Notes: generated from the letters alone by a model not told the origin. Counted from the stretch's first letter, positions 37,726 to 48,970 are shown. The stretch: 64,000 nucleotides of DNA from Spirosoma fluviale (GCA_945906795.1 CAMDRO010000001.1:82591-146590), one strand, 5' to 3'. Program-made: numbers and translations.

Positions 37726-40556
37726 TAAAAACCTAAATCTAAGACTAGTGGATAAAATTCATATTGATTTAATCGAGGCTTATATAAAAGCCTGATTCCA
37801 AGTTCAAAACCTTGTGAAAAGCGTAAAACATGGAAATTAGATGAAACATCTAAGCCCACCGATTCATAAGATTTATACAATTCTGATTTTTTAAAATCGG
37901 GAATACCTTGGCTTAAATCCATAAATACATTTCCCTTAAATCGGGTAAAATACAATAAGCGTCCCAATTTTATCGACGTATTAGCAATGGGAAATTTATA
38001 ATCTAATGACAAATTTGTCCAGCGCTGATTAACCTCATAAAGATAGCCTCTTGTAAAAACAAAAGGACTATTAAAGTTATAATTCCCCTTCATGTCTTGT
38101 TGGAATGATGCTTTTATCAATACCCCATGATTTTTAAAGAAACCAGGCAAATAAATTTTCGCTTGCATTCCCCATAATTCGGACTGCAGAGATTGTTTAA
38201 AAGGCATCCCATTCCAATAAAAATTCAATTGATACCCTAATCTAGATTGAAGATCCCAAAGAGATTTATTCAATAATTTAGAATAATTAATTTGGTAGAT
38301 CATGGACGAATAGGTCCCATCGAAAGCTTCAGATTTATATCGCAAGGGAAGATTATAACCGTCCACCTTAAATATTGAATAGGTACTTGACACATATAAT
38401 TGTTCTTGGAACGCTCCACGAGTAAGTAACAATGGAATCCGAATGCCAATATCCATTTTAGTTTGATTCCATTGATCCGATCTTAAACTATCCAAAGGGC
38501 TTTTTTTATCAATATAAAGGGATGTATTTCTAGGACCTTGCTGGAAAGAAAAATCCAAGACGGGAAACCAACCTTGATATGATGCCCGGATGTATTTAGT
38601 TCCGGTTTGCTCACTTGCATCATAAATATAACCCATTCCAATTTGGAGTGTATTGGTCAAATTTTTTGACAAAAGACCTAAATCCAATTTATTGAATTGA
38701 GAATTTATAAGGGGACCCCAGGCATATGGATTAAGTAAATTCCAACGACTATACGAAGTCACTGCAAAATTCTCCTGTTTAATCTCACGGGGAGCCACCG
38801 CTGAATGATCAATAAAATTAATTGAGTGAGATTCATTTACCCGCCCTACACCAATTTGATTTCCAGCTGCGGAATAATTAGAAAAAACAAAAGACTCTGA
38901 TGTTCCATTTAAAAAAGAAATAGAATAAGCGCCAAACTGAGTTTTGGTTACATAGGATAATGAATTGTTCTTAAAATTCCAACGGGCTAATTGATCCACT
39001 TGGCCTACGGGCAAATTAAAATACACAAAATCATCCTGTATAAAAGTAGCTGCTATATTATTTGAACCAAAATCACGTCGAGCAATCACTTGTTTCAACA
39101 AATAATTATAAATAACTATTTCTTTATGGCCATTATGAAGTGAAATGTAGGACAATAATCCACCTGAAGATATTCTGGGTTGGATTACCTGAACAAAGGA
39201 ATCAAAACGAATGCTGTCGATCAATACTTTTGTCTCCTTCTCAAGAATTTTTATCATAGATTCCCCATTATTCTGCAATTCTAAATAGGATACGTACTTA
39301 GAATCCGGACTAATACTTGGACATATCCATTTTTTATGATCGCTCCAAAATGTTTTTAAATGACGCCTAAGATCATAAAAAACTATTTTAGTATGTTGTT
39401 TTTGAGTCCATCTTGGGTTAAACAGTATTTCCGACCAAACTACAAATTGATCCGAAGCTGATAGCATATTACTTGGATAAACAGGACCTAATACACACAA
39501 TTTTCTTTCTTTAAAATTTTCAATCTCAACTAATGAGGGGATATCTTGAAAGCTTGATTTGATGGTGACGACTTTGCCATTCCCCATATTTTGCGGATAG
39601 TCATAGCTTGTAAATCCACTTTTGATTTTAGGTGAAATAATAGTGTAAGAAGAATCAACATCTTTTTGTCTTAGCGTATCCAATTGTTTTTGCAAGATCT
39701 GTTCGACATATTGGTCAATTTGTAAACCAAATTTCTTTTTTACTTGGTTCGAAAATGAAAATATGCCAGGTTTATTCAGTGTATTTTGCCATAATGAGCC
39801 AATCTCTTTAAATCCATTATTCGAAGTTAATTTATGAGTAATAAACTGGCCAAAAACATAATGATTAGGCATATTTTCCTTAAAGTTCCTAGACATTAAT
39901 TTGCTGTAATTTGGGACACCATATTGCCATAAATACGCATTTAACGTGTTGGAAAACTGTGGTATGTTGCCTCTACCAATCTGATTATTTAATCGTGTTT
40001 CGGTTTCTATGGCATCGCCTTCCCATAACCAGTTAGGAATCATCAAATTACTATAAAGAGCTTGGCCATTGCTCCCCCAAAATAGTTTGAAAATACGACT
40101 GATTCCCGTGGTAGCTAATTCATTTTGATATATGTGCCTAGTTTCGTGAATAGCTAATAAATTGAGCCAATCGTTCGTCGATTGAAGACTTGCTTCTTGG
40201 CTAGGGGTCGTATAAAATTCGCCTCTAGGAGCAAAAAGACTTATAAACCCATTTGAAATTAATCCTTGATTTTGCAGAATAATAGACCATTGATGATCTA
40301 TACTTTTATTCGATATTTTTGCAGCTGGCCATTGGATTGACAGTGATCTAGCCGTGGAAAAAGCTAAAGAATCAGCTCCATCAGGATAAATAATGCGAAC
40401 AGCTTTACCTAGGATATTAATCTGTTTAAAGCGTAAATTAGATGAATTTTGCTCTAATATTGGGTATAATATTTGTGAAAATCCAGAAAATGAAATTACA
40501 ATTAAAAAGGAAAAAATAATTCTTAAAACCATTTTAAGACTTGCTCGATGAGCCAT
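37725..40556 (-). CDS. Secreted/outer-membrane protein: gluzincin-like HExxH domain, TolB/WD40-like propeller, C-terminal barrel-like region
   Basis: Signal peptide; LLAIHETRHIYQNEL...PNWLWEGDAIETE; SPDSKYVSYLEL propeller repeats; alternating aromatic C-terminus. Confidence 0.65.
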   Translation of the reverse strand: MAHRASLKMVLRIIFSFLIVISFSGFSQILYPILEQNSSNLRFKQINILGKAVRIIYPDGADSLAFSTARSLSIQWPAAKISNKSIDHQWSIILQNQGLISNGFISLFAPRGEFYTTPSQEASLQSTNDWLNLLAIHETRHIYQNELATTGISRIFKLFWGSNGQALYSNLMIPNWLWEGDAIETETRLNNQIGRGNIPQFSNTLNAYLWQYGVPNYSKLMSRNFKENMPNHYVFGQFITHKLTSNNGFKEIGSLWQNTLNKPGIFSFSNQVKKKFGLQIDQYVEQILQKQLDTLRQKDVDSSYTIISPKIKSGFTSYDYPQNMGNGKVVTIKSSFQDIPSLVEIENFKERKLCVLGPVYPSNMLSASDQFVVWSEILFNPRWTQKQHTKIVFYDLRRHLKTFWSDHKKWICPSISPDSKYVSYLELQNNGESMIKILEKETKVLIDSIRFDSFVQVIQPRISSGGLLSYISLHNGHKEIVIYNYLLKQVIARRDFGSNNIAATFIQDDFVYFNLPVGQVDQLARWNFKNNSLSYVTKTQFGAYSISFLNGTSESFVFSNYSAAGNQIGVGRVNESHSINFIDHSAVAPREIKQENFAVTSYSRWNLLNPYAWGPLINSQFNKLDLGLLSKNLTNTLQIGMGYIYDASEQTGTKYIRASYQGWFPVLDFSFQQGPRNTSLYIDKKSPLDSLRSDQWNQTKMDIGIRIPLLLTRGAFQEQLYVSSTYSIFKVDGYNLPLRYKSEAFDGTYSSMIYQINYSKLLNKSLWDLQSRLGYQLNFYWNGMPFKQSLQSELWGMQAKIYLPGFFKNHGVLIKASFQQDMKGNYNFNSPFVFTRGYLYEVNQRWTNLSLDYKFPIANTSIKLGRLLYFTRFKGNVFMDLSQGIPDFKKSELYKSYESVGLDVSSNFHVLRFSQGFELGIRLLYKPRLNQYEFYPLVLDLGF

Positions 40557-41947
40557 TTAGTTTTAAAAGTGTAAGGAGGATAAAAATTCTTTAACAGATT
40601 AGTATATTGTTTTAAAACTGATTTTTGATTTGAAAATTCTTGAAAACCAAATTTACCCCCTGATTTACCAATACCTGAATTATTGACTCCTCCAAAGGGT
40701 AGATTAGAATGACCAAACTGTATCAGGCAATCATTGACCACACTAGTTCCTGAACTCGTATTACTTAAAATATAATCTGAAAATGAGGTGTCTTTTGAAA
40801 AAACATAGAGCGCCAAAGGCTTTTCCTCATGTAATAATTTCGTTACCACCTCATTCTCATCTTTGAACGTTAATATGGGTAAAATAGGTCCAAATATTTC
40901 TTCCTGCATAATTAACATGTCATCCGTGCAATTCGCTAGAAGCGTGGGACCAATAAAACACGAGGCTTCATCTATTTCACCTCCATAAATAATGGTAGCT
41001 CCTTTAGATTTGGCATCATCCAATAAATGACATATTCGACTAAAATGTTTCGTATTAACGATTCGAGCGTAGTCGCTACTATTTTGAATGCCCTTATTAT
41101 CTGAATTATAAAATAACTTGATCGTATCTTCTAATGCGCCAATAAAAGAATAATATACTTTTTCATGTACATATAAATAATCCGGTGCGATACATGTTTG
41201 GCCATTATTCAAAAATTTACCCCAGGCGATTTTTTTAGCCGTCGAAATTATGTCCACATTCGAATCAATAATAGCAGGTGATTTGCCCCCTAATTCAAGT
41301 GTAACTGAGGTTAAATGCTTAGCCGCAGCCCGCATAACTACCTTGCCAATAGCAGGACTACCTGTAAAAAAGATATGGTCAAATTTTTGATCCAACAAAT
41401 AAGTGGACACGGCGGCATCCCCTTCAAATACGGCCACTTCGCTTTCATCAAACAAAGACAATATCATTTTTTTTATGAACGATGATGTGTTAGGACTTAA
41501 TTCAGACGGCTTTAAAATAACGGCATTGCCTGCAGCAATAGCATGAACAAGCGGATTAATCGCTAAATTAAATGGATAATTCCATGGTGCTATAATTAAA
41601 CAAAGACCTTTAGCTTCTGACATGATGTAACCCTGGGTTCCTAATAATAAGAGTGGCGTCCCTACTTTTTGGGGCTTCATCCAAGATTTCAAATGGGTCA
41701 TTATATGAGCTATTTCTCTTTTCACACCTAGCAACTCGCCTATAATTACCTCCGAACTGGGCTTTTTAAAATCAGAAAACAAGGCGTCGTATAAATCTTG
41801 TTTATGCGAGAGCATATATTTTTCGATTGTTTTTAATTTAGCTATGCGCTCTTCTGGGCTAGAATTTTTTAACCGTTGGCGTGATGATTTTTGTAAGAAA
41901 AAAACTTTATCAATGGCCTGTTCCATACTAAATGCTTCGTTCATCAT
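40523..41947 (-). CDS. Aldehyde dehydrogenase family protein (ALDH3-like)
   Basis: IIAPWNYPFNLAINPLVHAIAAGNAVILKPSE, FFTGSPAIGK, LELGGKSP, NNGQTCIAPDY. Confidence 0.92.
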   Translation of the reverse strand: MMNEAFSMEQAIDKVFFLQKSSRQRLKNSSPEERIAKLKTIEKYMLSHKQDLYDALFSDFKKPSSEVIIGELLGVKREIAHIMTHLKSWMKPQKVGTPLLLLGTQGYIMSEAKGLCLIIAPWNYPFNLAINPLVHAIAAGNAVILKPSELSPNTSSFIKKMILSLFDESEVAVFEGDAAVSTYLLDQKFDHIFFTGSPAIGKVVMRAAAKHLTSVTLELGGKSPAIIDSNVDIISTAKKIAWGKFLNNGQTCIAPDYLYVHEKVYYSFIGALEDTIKLFYNSDNKGIQNSSDYARIVNTKHFSRICHLLDDAKSKGATIIYGGEIDEASCFIGPTLLANCTDDMLIMQEEIFGPILPILTFKDENEVVTKLLHEEKPLALYVFSKDTSFSDYILSNTSSGTSVVNDCLIQFGHSNLPFGGVNNSGIGKSGGKFGFQEFSNQKSVLKQYTNLLKNFYPPYTFKTKWLIEQVLKWF

Positions 41948-41952
41948 AAATT

Positions 41953-42711
41953 TTATTGGAATAAATCCCTTAATTTCATTTCTAATATATCAAAATAATT
42001 TGTGTTTCCACTAGGTTTTCTAAGTGAATCTCCCGCAATATACCAAAAACCATCGCCCGGAAATATAGCAAATGCACTCGATTTTTTCAAGTCCTCCAAC
42101 GCTTTATCCGTAATAAATTCAGCTATAAAAATCGTGTTGACCAAATCTTGTAACTTATCCCAGTCCGATATCGTTTCTACCTGCCCATTTGAACCCGAAT
42201 ACGTAAAATTAAGATTAGCGAAGGACATTTCGCCTTGATATTTATTCCAAGAATCGTTCAAATCCTTAAACTGAAAACCTAAAAACAAAGGATATTCTTT
42301 TCCAGCCATTTCAAAAATGGCTTGCATTAATTCTTGAACTAGGTTTTCTTCAAATTCTAAAAATCTAGGAACATAGGTCGAAGCATTAGCCGCTTCAATC
42401 GCAATAAAAGGTTCCGCGTCTTTAGGGTCACAGGACCCTGACTTGTATTTTGAGAAACTAATGGCTAATCTATTTTTCCAAATGAGGGGTAATTCACCCG
42501 ACCATTCAAATTTATCTTCCACACTTAAACCTTCTGATATTAATTCTTCACTTGAAAAATCTTCTCTTTCCAAATATTGTATGTGTAAAGAAAGGGCCAA
42601 TACATCATTTTCGAAACCTTTAAAATCAAATAAAGCCTCAAAATGGTAAGGGGCTGGAATATCACTAGGACTTTCATAGAAAAGTTTGAAATCTTGATTT
42701 AAAAAATCCAT
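41953..42711 (-). CDS. Hypothetical protein
   Basis: 252-aa intact ORF in tight operon context; no family recognised. Confidence 0.6.
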   Translation of the reverse strand: MDFLNQDFKLFYESPSDIPAPYHFEALFDFKGFENDVLALSLHIQYLEREDFSSEELISEGLSVEDKFEWSGELPLIWKNRLAISFSKYKSGSCDPKDAEPFIAIEAANASTYVPRFLEFEENLVQELMQAIFEMAGKEYPLFLGFQFKDLNDSWNKYQGEMSFANLNFTYSGSNGQVETISDWDKLQDLVNTIFIAEFITDKALEDLKKSSAFAIFPGDGFWYIAGDSLRKPSGNTNYFDILEMKLRDLFQ

Positions 42712-42713
42712 GT

Positions 42714-43778
42714 TTATGATTTTAAATTATTTAAATACAAAGTTAATGTATTTGATCGATCAATTTTCCCTGAATTTGTATATATAAATTGAGGTAAACG
42801 AATGACTTCTTTAGGTATTTCCCAGGAATTTAAATTAATTTTTACGTGTTGAATTAATTCAGATTGAAAATCAATTCCAACTTTAGTTTCGATAAATAAA
42901 ACCAATTTTTGACCAAAAAAAGGATCATCTAGACCCCAGGCAAATAGTTTACATTCGAATGATTTTTTGGCAAAAAAGATTTGACAACAATTTTCAATTA
43001 TTTCAGGTTGAATTTTTCTTCCCCCAGAATTGATTACAAAATCTTTCCTGCCTAATACCCGAAAACGATTCTTATCAACTAGCTCAACCCGATCATTTGT
43101 TTCAATCCATTGATTTAGGGTACTAGGTGAATTTATGCATAAACAACCTTGATCATTCATTTTAATCTTTACATGAGCCAAGCATTGATATGTAAAAGCC
43201 TCCGAACTGATAGGTCTAAATGCTATATGAGATGAAGTTTCTGTCATTCCATATGTTTGAAAAATAGGCAATTGGATGTTTTTCGTTTTTAATTCCAAGG
43301 AAGACGTTAATTCTGAGCCGCCGATTAAAATACCTTTAACTTTAGAGAAAAAGGTAAATAAATTAATGTTTGATTGAAGAATCGTAGACCACTGTGTCGT
43401 AACAAAAGAGGCTAAATGAATATTCATGGGTTTTGCAATGCTTTCTAAAGGATTTTGACAAGGTTCTATGAGTACAACTGTTAGTTTTAAAACTAATGCT
43501 CGGACAAGCATCATAGCCCCAGCTATATATTCAATAGGTAAACAAAGTAAAACATGATCTCCCTCTTGTAAATTAAGCCATTCCTTGGTCATATTAGCCG
43601 ATTCAATCATACTGATTCGAGACAAATAAATAGACTTAGGCTTTCCTGTGGAACCACTTGTATGGAATAAAAACTCATCTTTACCCGAGTTCCACAGTTG
43701 ACAAAAATCAAATACTTCTTTTTGAAAAGAATTTAATGGTTCAGGATAATTAGAAAGATGTGGATTAAATACAAGCAT
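42714..43778 (-). CDS. menE: AMP-binding protein, o-succinylbenzoate--CoA ligase-like
   Basis: FLFHTSGSTGKPKSIYLS, GGSELTSSLE, YGMTETSSHIAFR; short MenE-type length; menB nearby. Confidence 0.8.
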   Translation of the reverse strand: MLVFNPHLSNYPEPLNSFQKEVFDFCQLWNSGKDEFLFHTSGSTGKPKSIYLSRISMIESANMTKEWLNLQEGDHVLLCLPIEYIAGAMMLVRALVLKLTVVLIEPCQNPLESIAKPMNIHLASFVTTQWSTILQSNINLFTFFSKVKGILIGGSELTSSLELKTKNIQLPIFQTYGMTETSSHIAFRPISSEAFTYQCLAHVKIKMNDQGCLCINSPSTLNQWIETNDRVELVDKNRFRVLGRKDFVINSGGRKIQPEIIENCCQIFFAKKSFECKLFAWGLDDPFFGQKLVLFIETKVGIDFQSELIQHVKINLNSWEIPKEVIRLPQFIYTNSGKIDRSNTLTLYLNNLKS

Positions 43779-43862
43779 AAATTTATATTCTCTCCAAAAT
43801 TAGCCAAACATTCTCTAATTTTGTGGGTTAATAAGGGGTTCAATCATAATTTACATTTATTC

Positions 43863-44318
43863 ATGTCAGAAGAAGCGTTTTTAAATCCCATAAATCCAGA
43901 AAAGGTTGCTCAAAATCCTGGACTGCTTCCTTATGCCCACACCGCTGGCGGTGCGATCATAAGACCAGAAGATATGGGCAAAGCAAAGGGGAGATCGGTT
44001 AAAGCCATGCGCCAACAAACCGATCGACAAATGAATCAATTATATGAACAAATGGAGGTTTTAGCTAAACAAGCGAAACTTTTATCTGAACGTAAAGAAA
44101 TTTCAGAACGGATTTATGATGCGGCTATGGGTTTTGAGCCCATCATTAGCGAGACCTATTATTTATATGAAAAAGAAACTGGACTTGATTTATTATCTTT
44201 AGTGGCTCCTGAAGAATGGGGTCGCTCTTTTAAGTATAGTCGGTTTTTGGCCAAAGTAACCTTGCTAGCAGACCATACTTGGGATGTAATGTATAATGAT
44301 GATTTAAACAATGAGTAA
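43863..44318 (+). CDS. DUF2452 domain-containing protein
   Basis: [43 protein letters not shown]; start at 43863 preferred. Confidence 0.75.
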   Translation: MSEEAFLNPINPEKVAQNPGLLPYAHTAGGAIIRPEDMGKAKGRSVKAMRQQTDRQMNQLYEQMEVLAKQAKLLSERKEISERIYDAAMGFEPIISETYYLYEKETGLDLLSLVAPEEWGRSFKYSRFLAKVTLLADHTWDVMYNDDLNNE

Positions 44319-45144
44319 AATGAATACAAAAGTGAATTGGGAAACCATCAAAGAATACCAAGATATTTTATTTCAATTTCATCAAGGAATTGGTAAAATT
44401 TCTATCAATAGGCCGCATAAGCACAATGCATTTACGCCTCTGACGGTTCAAGAAATGTCTGAAGCTATGGAATTAGCTCGACAAGATACCCGAATAGGCG
44501 TGATTATTTTAACGGGAGAAGGGGGAAAAGCCTTTTGTTCTGGAGGTGATCAAAGCGTTCGTGGCGATGGAGGTTATGTAGGAAAAGACCAAGTGCCTAG
44601 ATTAAATGTGTTGGATCTGCAAAGACAGATTCGAACTATTCCAAAACCTGTTATTGCCATGGTGGCGGGTTGGGCCATAGGTGGAGGGCACGTTTTGCAT
44701 GTGATTTGTGACTTAAGTATTGCCGCTGATAATGCTCGTTTTGGGCAAACTGGACCTAATGTAGGTTCATTCGATGGCGGTTTTGGCGCATCCTATTTAG
44801 CTCGAGTAGTAGGACAAAAAAAAGCAAGAGAAATTTGGTATTTATGTGACCAATATGATGCGAAAGAAGCTTATGAAATGGGCCTCGTGAATAAAGTAGT
44901 TCCCTTAGAAGAATTAGAAAGTACGACAATTTCATGGTGTGAAAGAATTTTAGAAAAAAGTCCCTTAGCCTTAAGAATGTTAAAATCTTCATTTAATGCT
45001 GAGTTAGATGGCCAAGCAGGCATTCAAGAACTAGCGGGCAATGCCACATTATTATATTATTTATCAGATGAAGCGAAAGAAGGCAAAAATGCGTTCCTAG
45101 AAAAGCGGAAACCCGATTTTTCAAAATTCCCTAAATTTCCTTAA
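44311..45144 (+). CDS. menB: 1,4-dihydroxy-2-naphthoyl-CoA synthase
   Basis: [48 protein letters not shown]. Confidence 0.95.
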   Translation: MSKMNTKVNWETIKEYQDILFQFHQGIGKISINRPHKHNAFTPLTVQEMSEAMELARQDTRIGVIILTGEGGKAFCSGGDQSVRGDGGYVGKDQVPRLNVLDLQRQIRTIPKPVIAMVAGWAIGGGHVLHVICDLSIAADNARFGQTGPNVGSFDGGFGASYLARVVGQKKAREIWYLCDQYDAKEAYEMGLVNKVVPLEELESTTISWCERILEKSPLALRMLKSSFNAELDGQAGIQELAGNATLLYYLSDEAKEGKNAFLEKRKPDFSKFPKFP

Positions 45145-45145
45145 T

Positions 45146-45550
45146 ATGAATTATTGGTTAGTTAAATCAGAGCCTTTCAAATATTCTTGGGATGATTTCG
45201 TTAAAGAAGGTAAATCCGTTTGGGATGGGGTAAGAAATTATCAAGCGAGAAATAATTTGAAAGAAATGAAAAAAGGAGATTGGGTCTTTTTTTATCATTC
45301 CAATGAAGGGATGGAGGTCATAGGACTTGCAGAAGTAAAAAAAGAATTTTTTCAGGATCCTACTACAGAAGATCCAAGGTGGGTGGTCGTAGAAATTGTA
45401 CCCATTAAAAAATTCAATAAAACAGTTACATTGAAAATGATGAAATCCGACGATCGATTGACTAATTTAGCTTTAATAAAACAATCTAGGTTGTCCGTAA
45501 CTCCTGTTGGGAAACAAGAATTTGACATTATATTAAGTTTAGCCGAGTAG
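45146..45550 (+). CDS. EVE domain-containing protein
   Basis: MNYWLVKSEPFKYSWDDFVKEGKSVWDGVRNYQARNNLKEMKKGDWVFFYHSN. Confidence 0.92.
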   Translation: MNYWLVKSEPFKYSWDDFVKEGKSVWDGVRNYQARNNLKEMKKGDWVFFYHSNEGMEVIGLAEVKKEFFQDPTTEDPRWVVVEIVPIKKFNKTVTLKMMKSDDRLTNLALIKQSRLSVTPVGKQEFDIILSLAE

Positions 45551-45554
45551 TACT

Positions 45555-47171
45555 ATGAAAAATCTATTTTTAACTATTGTTTTACAAATTGTAGCGATGC
45601 AAATCGGATATGGTCAAATCAATAATAAAAGAATAGAATTTCCCATTCAAGGAACTGATATAGAATCATTTAATATCCCCATTGGTGAACAAGGAGTTAT
45701 TGTCTTATCACAATTAAATAAACAATCGTTCAACATTCGGAAATTTTCTACTGATTTAGATCAATTGTGGAGTAATAATACCAATTTGGAGTCCAACTTA
45801 GATTATGTTACTTATAGTTTTGACGGAACGGTATTATCGCTGCTATTTAGCCGATTTAGAAGTAATTCCTATGTTATTTTCAGAGTAACGGTTAATTCGG
45901 GCGAAATAACAAAATACCAAATTTATTCTGTAGACCGAATCGAAATTTCAAATTTCAAAGCCTTAAATTATTCTTTGTTCATTGGAGGAATGGTGAATAA
46001 CCAACCGATCATTTTGTTTACTAATTTAAAAGAAAGAAAAACAAGGATATTACCTGCCGTAGTCAAAGGGCAAGCTGAAATCCAATCCATGGATTTAGAT
46101 ACGCTTCAACAACAAATTAATGTCACTTATTCGGTAGGAAGTAAGGCCAAAGATTATCAATTAATTATTAAATCATTTGATGAGGATGGGAATCAAATAG
46201 GCCAAGTTTACATGAATCCAAGTGAAGAATTTGCCATGATGAATGGTAAATTAAACCAAATCAATGACTCATTACAAGTCATCGTAGGAACCTATGGGCA
46301 TAAAAATAGTATTGGGTCATCAAGAGGCCCTAGTTCGCAGGGTTTATATTTTAACTCATTTATTGATGGGAATATCATCAAATCTACCTATTACAGTTTT
46401 ACTAAGTTTGCTGACTTTTTTAATTTTCTGTCACCTAAACAAAAAGAAAGACAGGATAAAAAAATAAAAGATAAAGAAATTAAAGGAGAAGATTTGAGAT
46501 TGGATTATCGATTGCTCATGCATGATATTATAAAAAACGGAGAAAATTATATCATTATCGCTGAAGCCTTTTATCCCGATTATAAGTATAATAATTATAG
46601 TCCTTTTGGCGGATCTATGTTGATGGGTGGCCTCGGAGGATTCTATTCCCCATATTGGACCATGATGAATCCTTATCGTTGGGGTTATGGAAATTATGGC
46701 ATGTATTCTCCATTTTCAAGTTATTACAGTCCCTGGGGTTACCGTGGATATAATTCGTATGGCAATCAGCAACAATTTGACGGTTGGGTATATACGCATG
46801 CTGTTATAGCTGAATTAGATAAGGATGGTAAATTACTTTGGGATCATTGCATCGATTTAAATGATAATAAAGAATCGAAACTGATACAAAAAATTAAAGC
46901 TTCTGTATTAAATAATACAGTTTATTTATCCTACCATCAAAATGACCAAATTATTACCAAATCAATTTCAAATGATGGAAAAGATGAGGCATTAAGGGTT
47001 CAAGAAATTGTTCCTGAAGATAAATTAGACAAGGTTAGAAGAACTGTAAAATCCGAAATTAATTATTGGTATGGCCCATACTTCGTTGTCAACGGATATC
47101 AAACCATAAGCAATCAAGAAGAAGGCAGACGAAATGTGTTCTTTTTAAACAAAATTCAAATCAATCCATAA
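45555..47171 (+). CDS. Hypothetical secreted protein with Tyr/Gly/Pro-rich segment
   Basis: Signal peptide MKNLFLTIVLQIVAMQIGYGQ; YSPFGG...YSPYWTMMNPYRWGYGNYGMYSPF low-complexity region. Confidence 0.65.
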   Translation: MKNLFLTIVLQIVAMQIGYGQINNKRIEFPIQGTDIESFNIPIGEQGVIVLSQLNKQSFNIRKFSTDLDQLWSNNTNLESNLDYVTYSFDGTVLSLLFSRFRSNSYVIFRVTVNSGEITKYQIYSVDRIEISNFKALNYSLFIGGMVNNQPIILFTNLKERKTRILPAVVKGQAEIQSMDLDTLQQQINVTYSVGSKAKDYQLIIKSFDEDGNQIGQVYMNPSEEFAMMNGKLNQINDSLQVIVGTYGHKNSIGSSRGPSSQGLYFNSFIDGNIIKSTYYSFTKFADFFNFLSPKQKERQDKKIKDKEIKGEDLRLDYRLLMHDIIKNGENYIIIAEAFYPDYKYNNYSPFGGSMLMGGLGGFYSPYWTMMNPYRWGYGNYGMYSPFSSYYSPWGYRGYNSYGNQQQFDGWVYTHAVIAELDKDGKLLWDHCIDLNDNKESKLIQKIKASVLNNTVYLSYHQNDQIITKSISNDGKDEALRVQEIVPEDKLDKVRRTVKSEINYWYGPYFVVNGYQTISNQEEGRRNVFFLNKIQINP

Positions 47172-47172
47172 A

Positions 47173-48081
47173 TTGAAAAATACAGCTAGTATTGCTACCG
47201 ATACCCCAGAATTTTGGGGTAAATCGTATGAATTAATTGATTCAGGGGGATTTGAAAAGTTAGAGCAATTTGGAAATTTTTGTGTTAGAAGGCCTGAGCC
47301 ACAAGCTGTTTGGGGAAAATCTTTATCAGATGAAATATGGGTTTCTAAAACAGACGCCTATTTTAAAAAAGAAAAGGGAAGTTCTGAAAAAGGATTTTGG
47401 GATATACAAAAGAATACTCCTGAAAAATGGTTTATAAATTATAAATCGGACGTATTGAATTTAAATTTTAAAATTTCTTTGTCCTCATTTAAGCATGTAG
47501 GCATATTTCCTGAGCAAGCATCCAACTGGGAATTTTTAGCTGAAAATATTCCAAAACTTAAAAACAATAAACCAAAATTTTTAAATCTCTTTGCCTACAC
47601 GGGTGGGGCGAGTTTGGTATGCCGACAAATGGGTGCAGATGTAACACATGTAGATTCGGTAAAACCTGTATTGTCTTGGGCTAGGGAAAACATGGAAGTC
47701 TCCAATTTAGACTCCATTCGTTGGATGGCAGAAGACGCATTGAAGTTTGTTAAAAGAGAAGCTAGGCGGGGAAATTTTTATCAAGGAATTTTATTAGATC
47801 CCCCCGCTTATGGGAGAGGTCCTGATGGTGAAAAGTGGGTATTAGAAGAACAAATTGGTGATATGCTAAAGTCCGTGAAAGAAATATTAGATCCTAAAGA
47901 ACATATTTTATTGACCAACGTGTATTCTCTAGGATTTTCAACATTGGTAGTAGAAAATCTGATGAATGGTCTATTTAATGTACCTCATGATGCTGAATTT
48001 GGAGAGATTTATTTGAACGATTCCTTCAACAAAAAGCTCCCATTAGGAGTGTTTCATCGGTACTTATATCAAGAAAATTAA
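47173..48081 (+). CDS. Class I SAM-dependent methyltransferase (RlmI/RlmK-like), TTG start
   Basis: [48 protein letters not shown]. Confidence 0.85.
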   Translation: MKNTASIATDTPEFWGKSYELIDSGGFEKLEQFGNFCVRRPEPQAVWGKSLSDEIWVSKTDAYFKKEKGSSEKGFWDIQKNTPEKWFINYKSDVLNLNFKISLSSFKHVGIFPEQASNWEFLAENIPKLKNNKPKFLNLFAYTGGASLVCRQMGADVTHVDSVKPVLSWARENMEVSNLDSIRWMAEDALKFVKREARRGNFYQGILLDPPAYGRGPDGEKWVLEEQIGDMLKSVKEILDPKEHILLTNVYSLGFSTLVVENLMNGLFNVPHDAEFGEIYLNDSFNKKLPLGVFHRYLYQEN

Positions 48082-48962
48082 GGATAAATAACACCTTTAG
48101 CTGCCAATAATGTGTTTTTCATTAGGGAAACGATGGTCATAGGACCGACCCCTTTAGGAACAGGAGTTATATAGGAACATTTTTCAATTACATCATTAAA
48201 ATCAACATCACCTTTAAGAGCAAATCCTGACTTTTTTGTTTCGTCAATCACGCGCGTTAAACCCACGTCAATAATAACCGCACCTTCTTTTACATACGAG
48301 GCGTTTAAAAATTCGGGCTTTCCTAAAGCAGCAATAAGAATATCAGCTTGTTGGCAAATTTCAACTAAATTTTTAGTTTTAGAATGAGTTAACGTCACTG
48401 TACAATTGCCAATTGGATGATTTCGCTGCATTAGAATAGACATGGGTAAACCTACAATTTGGCTTCTACCTACAACCACGCAATGTTTTCCAGTGGTTTC
48501 AATCTTGTAATAAGCTAATAAATCTAAAACACCTTGGGGCGTGGCAGAAATATAAGCAGGTAATCCTTTAGCCATTCGACCTATGTTGATCGGGTGAAAA
48601 CCGTCCACATCCTTACGTGGGTCGATTGTCTCCATAATTCGGTCTGGATTAATATGGTCAGGTAAGGGTAATTGGACAATTAATCCGTCCATTTCAGCAT
48701 TAGTGTTGATTTTTACAACTTGTTCAAGTAATTCATTTTCCGAAATAGAGGGAGGGAAGCGTAGTAAAGTAGAAATAAAGCCTAATTCTTCGCAAGATTT
48801 AACTTTATTGGCCACATACGTTTCTGAAGCGCCATTATTTCCAACTAAAATCGCTACTAAATGAGGAGGTCTTTTACCCGCATTAATGAGTTCAGAAACT
48901 TCTAACGCTATAGCTGACTTCATTGATTCAGCAACCTGTTTTCCATCAATTATTTGACCCAT
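48078..48962 (-). CDS. folD: Bifunctional methylenetetrahydrofolate dehydrogenase/cyclohydrolase
   Basis: [48 protein letters not shown]. Confidence 0.97.
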   Translation of the reverse strand: MGQIIDGKQVAESMKSAIALEVSELINAGKRPPHLVAILVGNNGASETYVANKVKSCEELGFISTLLRFPPSISENELLEQVVKINTNAEMDGLIVQLPLPDHINPDRIMETIDPRKDVDGFHPINIGRMAKGLPAYISATPQGVLDLLAYYKIETTGKHCVVVGRSQIVGLPMSILMQRNHPIGNCTVTLTHSKTKNLVEICQQADILIAALGKPEFLNASYVKEGAVIIDVGLTRVIDETKKSGFALKGDVDFNDVIEKCSYITPVPKGVGPMTIVSLMKNTLLAAKGVIYP

Positions 48963-48970
48963 CTTTTAAT

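Noticed and set aside
44756-44992. 78-aa minus-strand ORF within menB, and similar short ORFs listed inside thrS, infC, rpe, dnaK and topA regions
   Set aside because: All nested in well-supported genes on the other strand or frame, with no independent support.
45146-45550. EVE-domain protein as part of a modified-DNA restriction/defence system
   Set aside because: It is a small stand-alone EVE protein between menB and a hypothetical gene; no restriction nuclease or methylase partner nearby.
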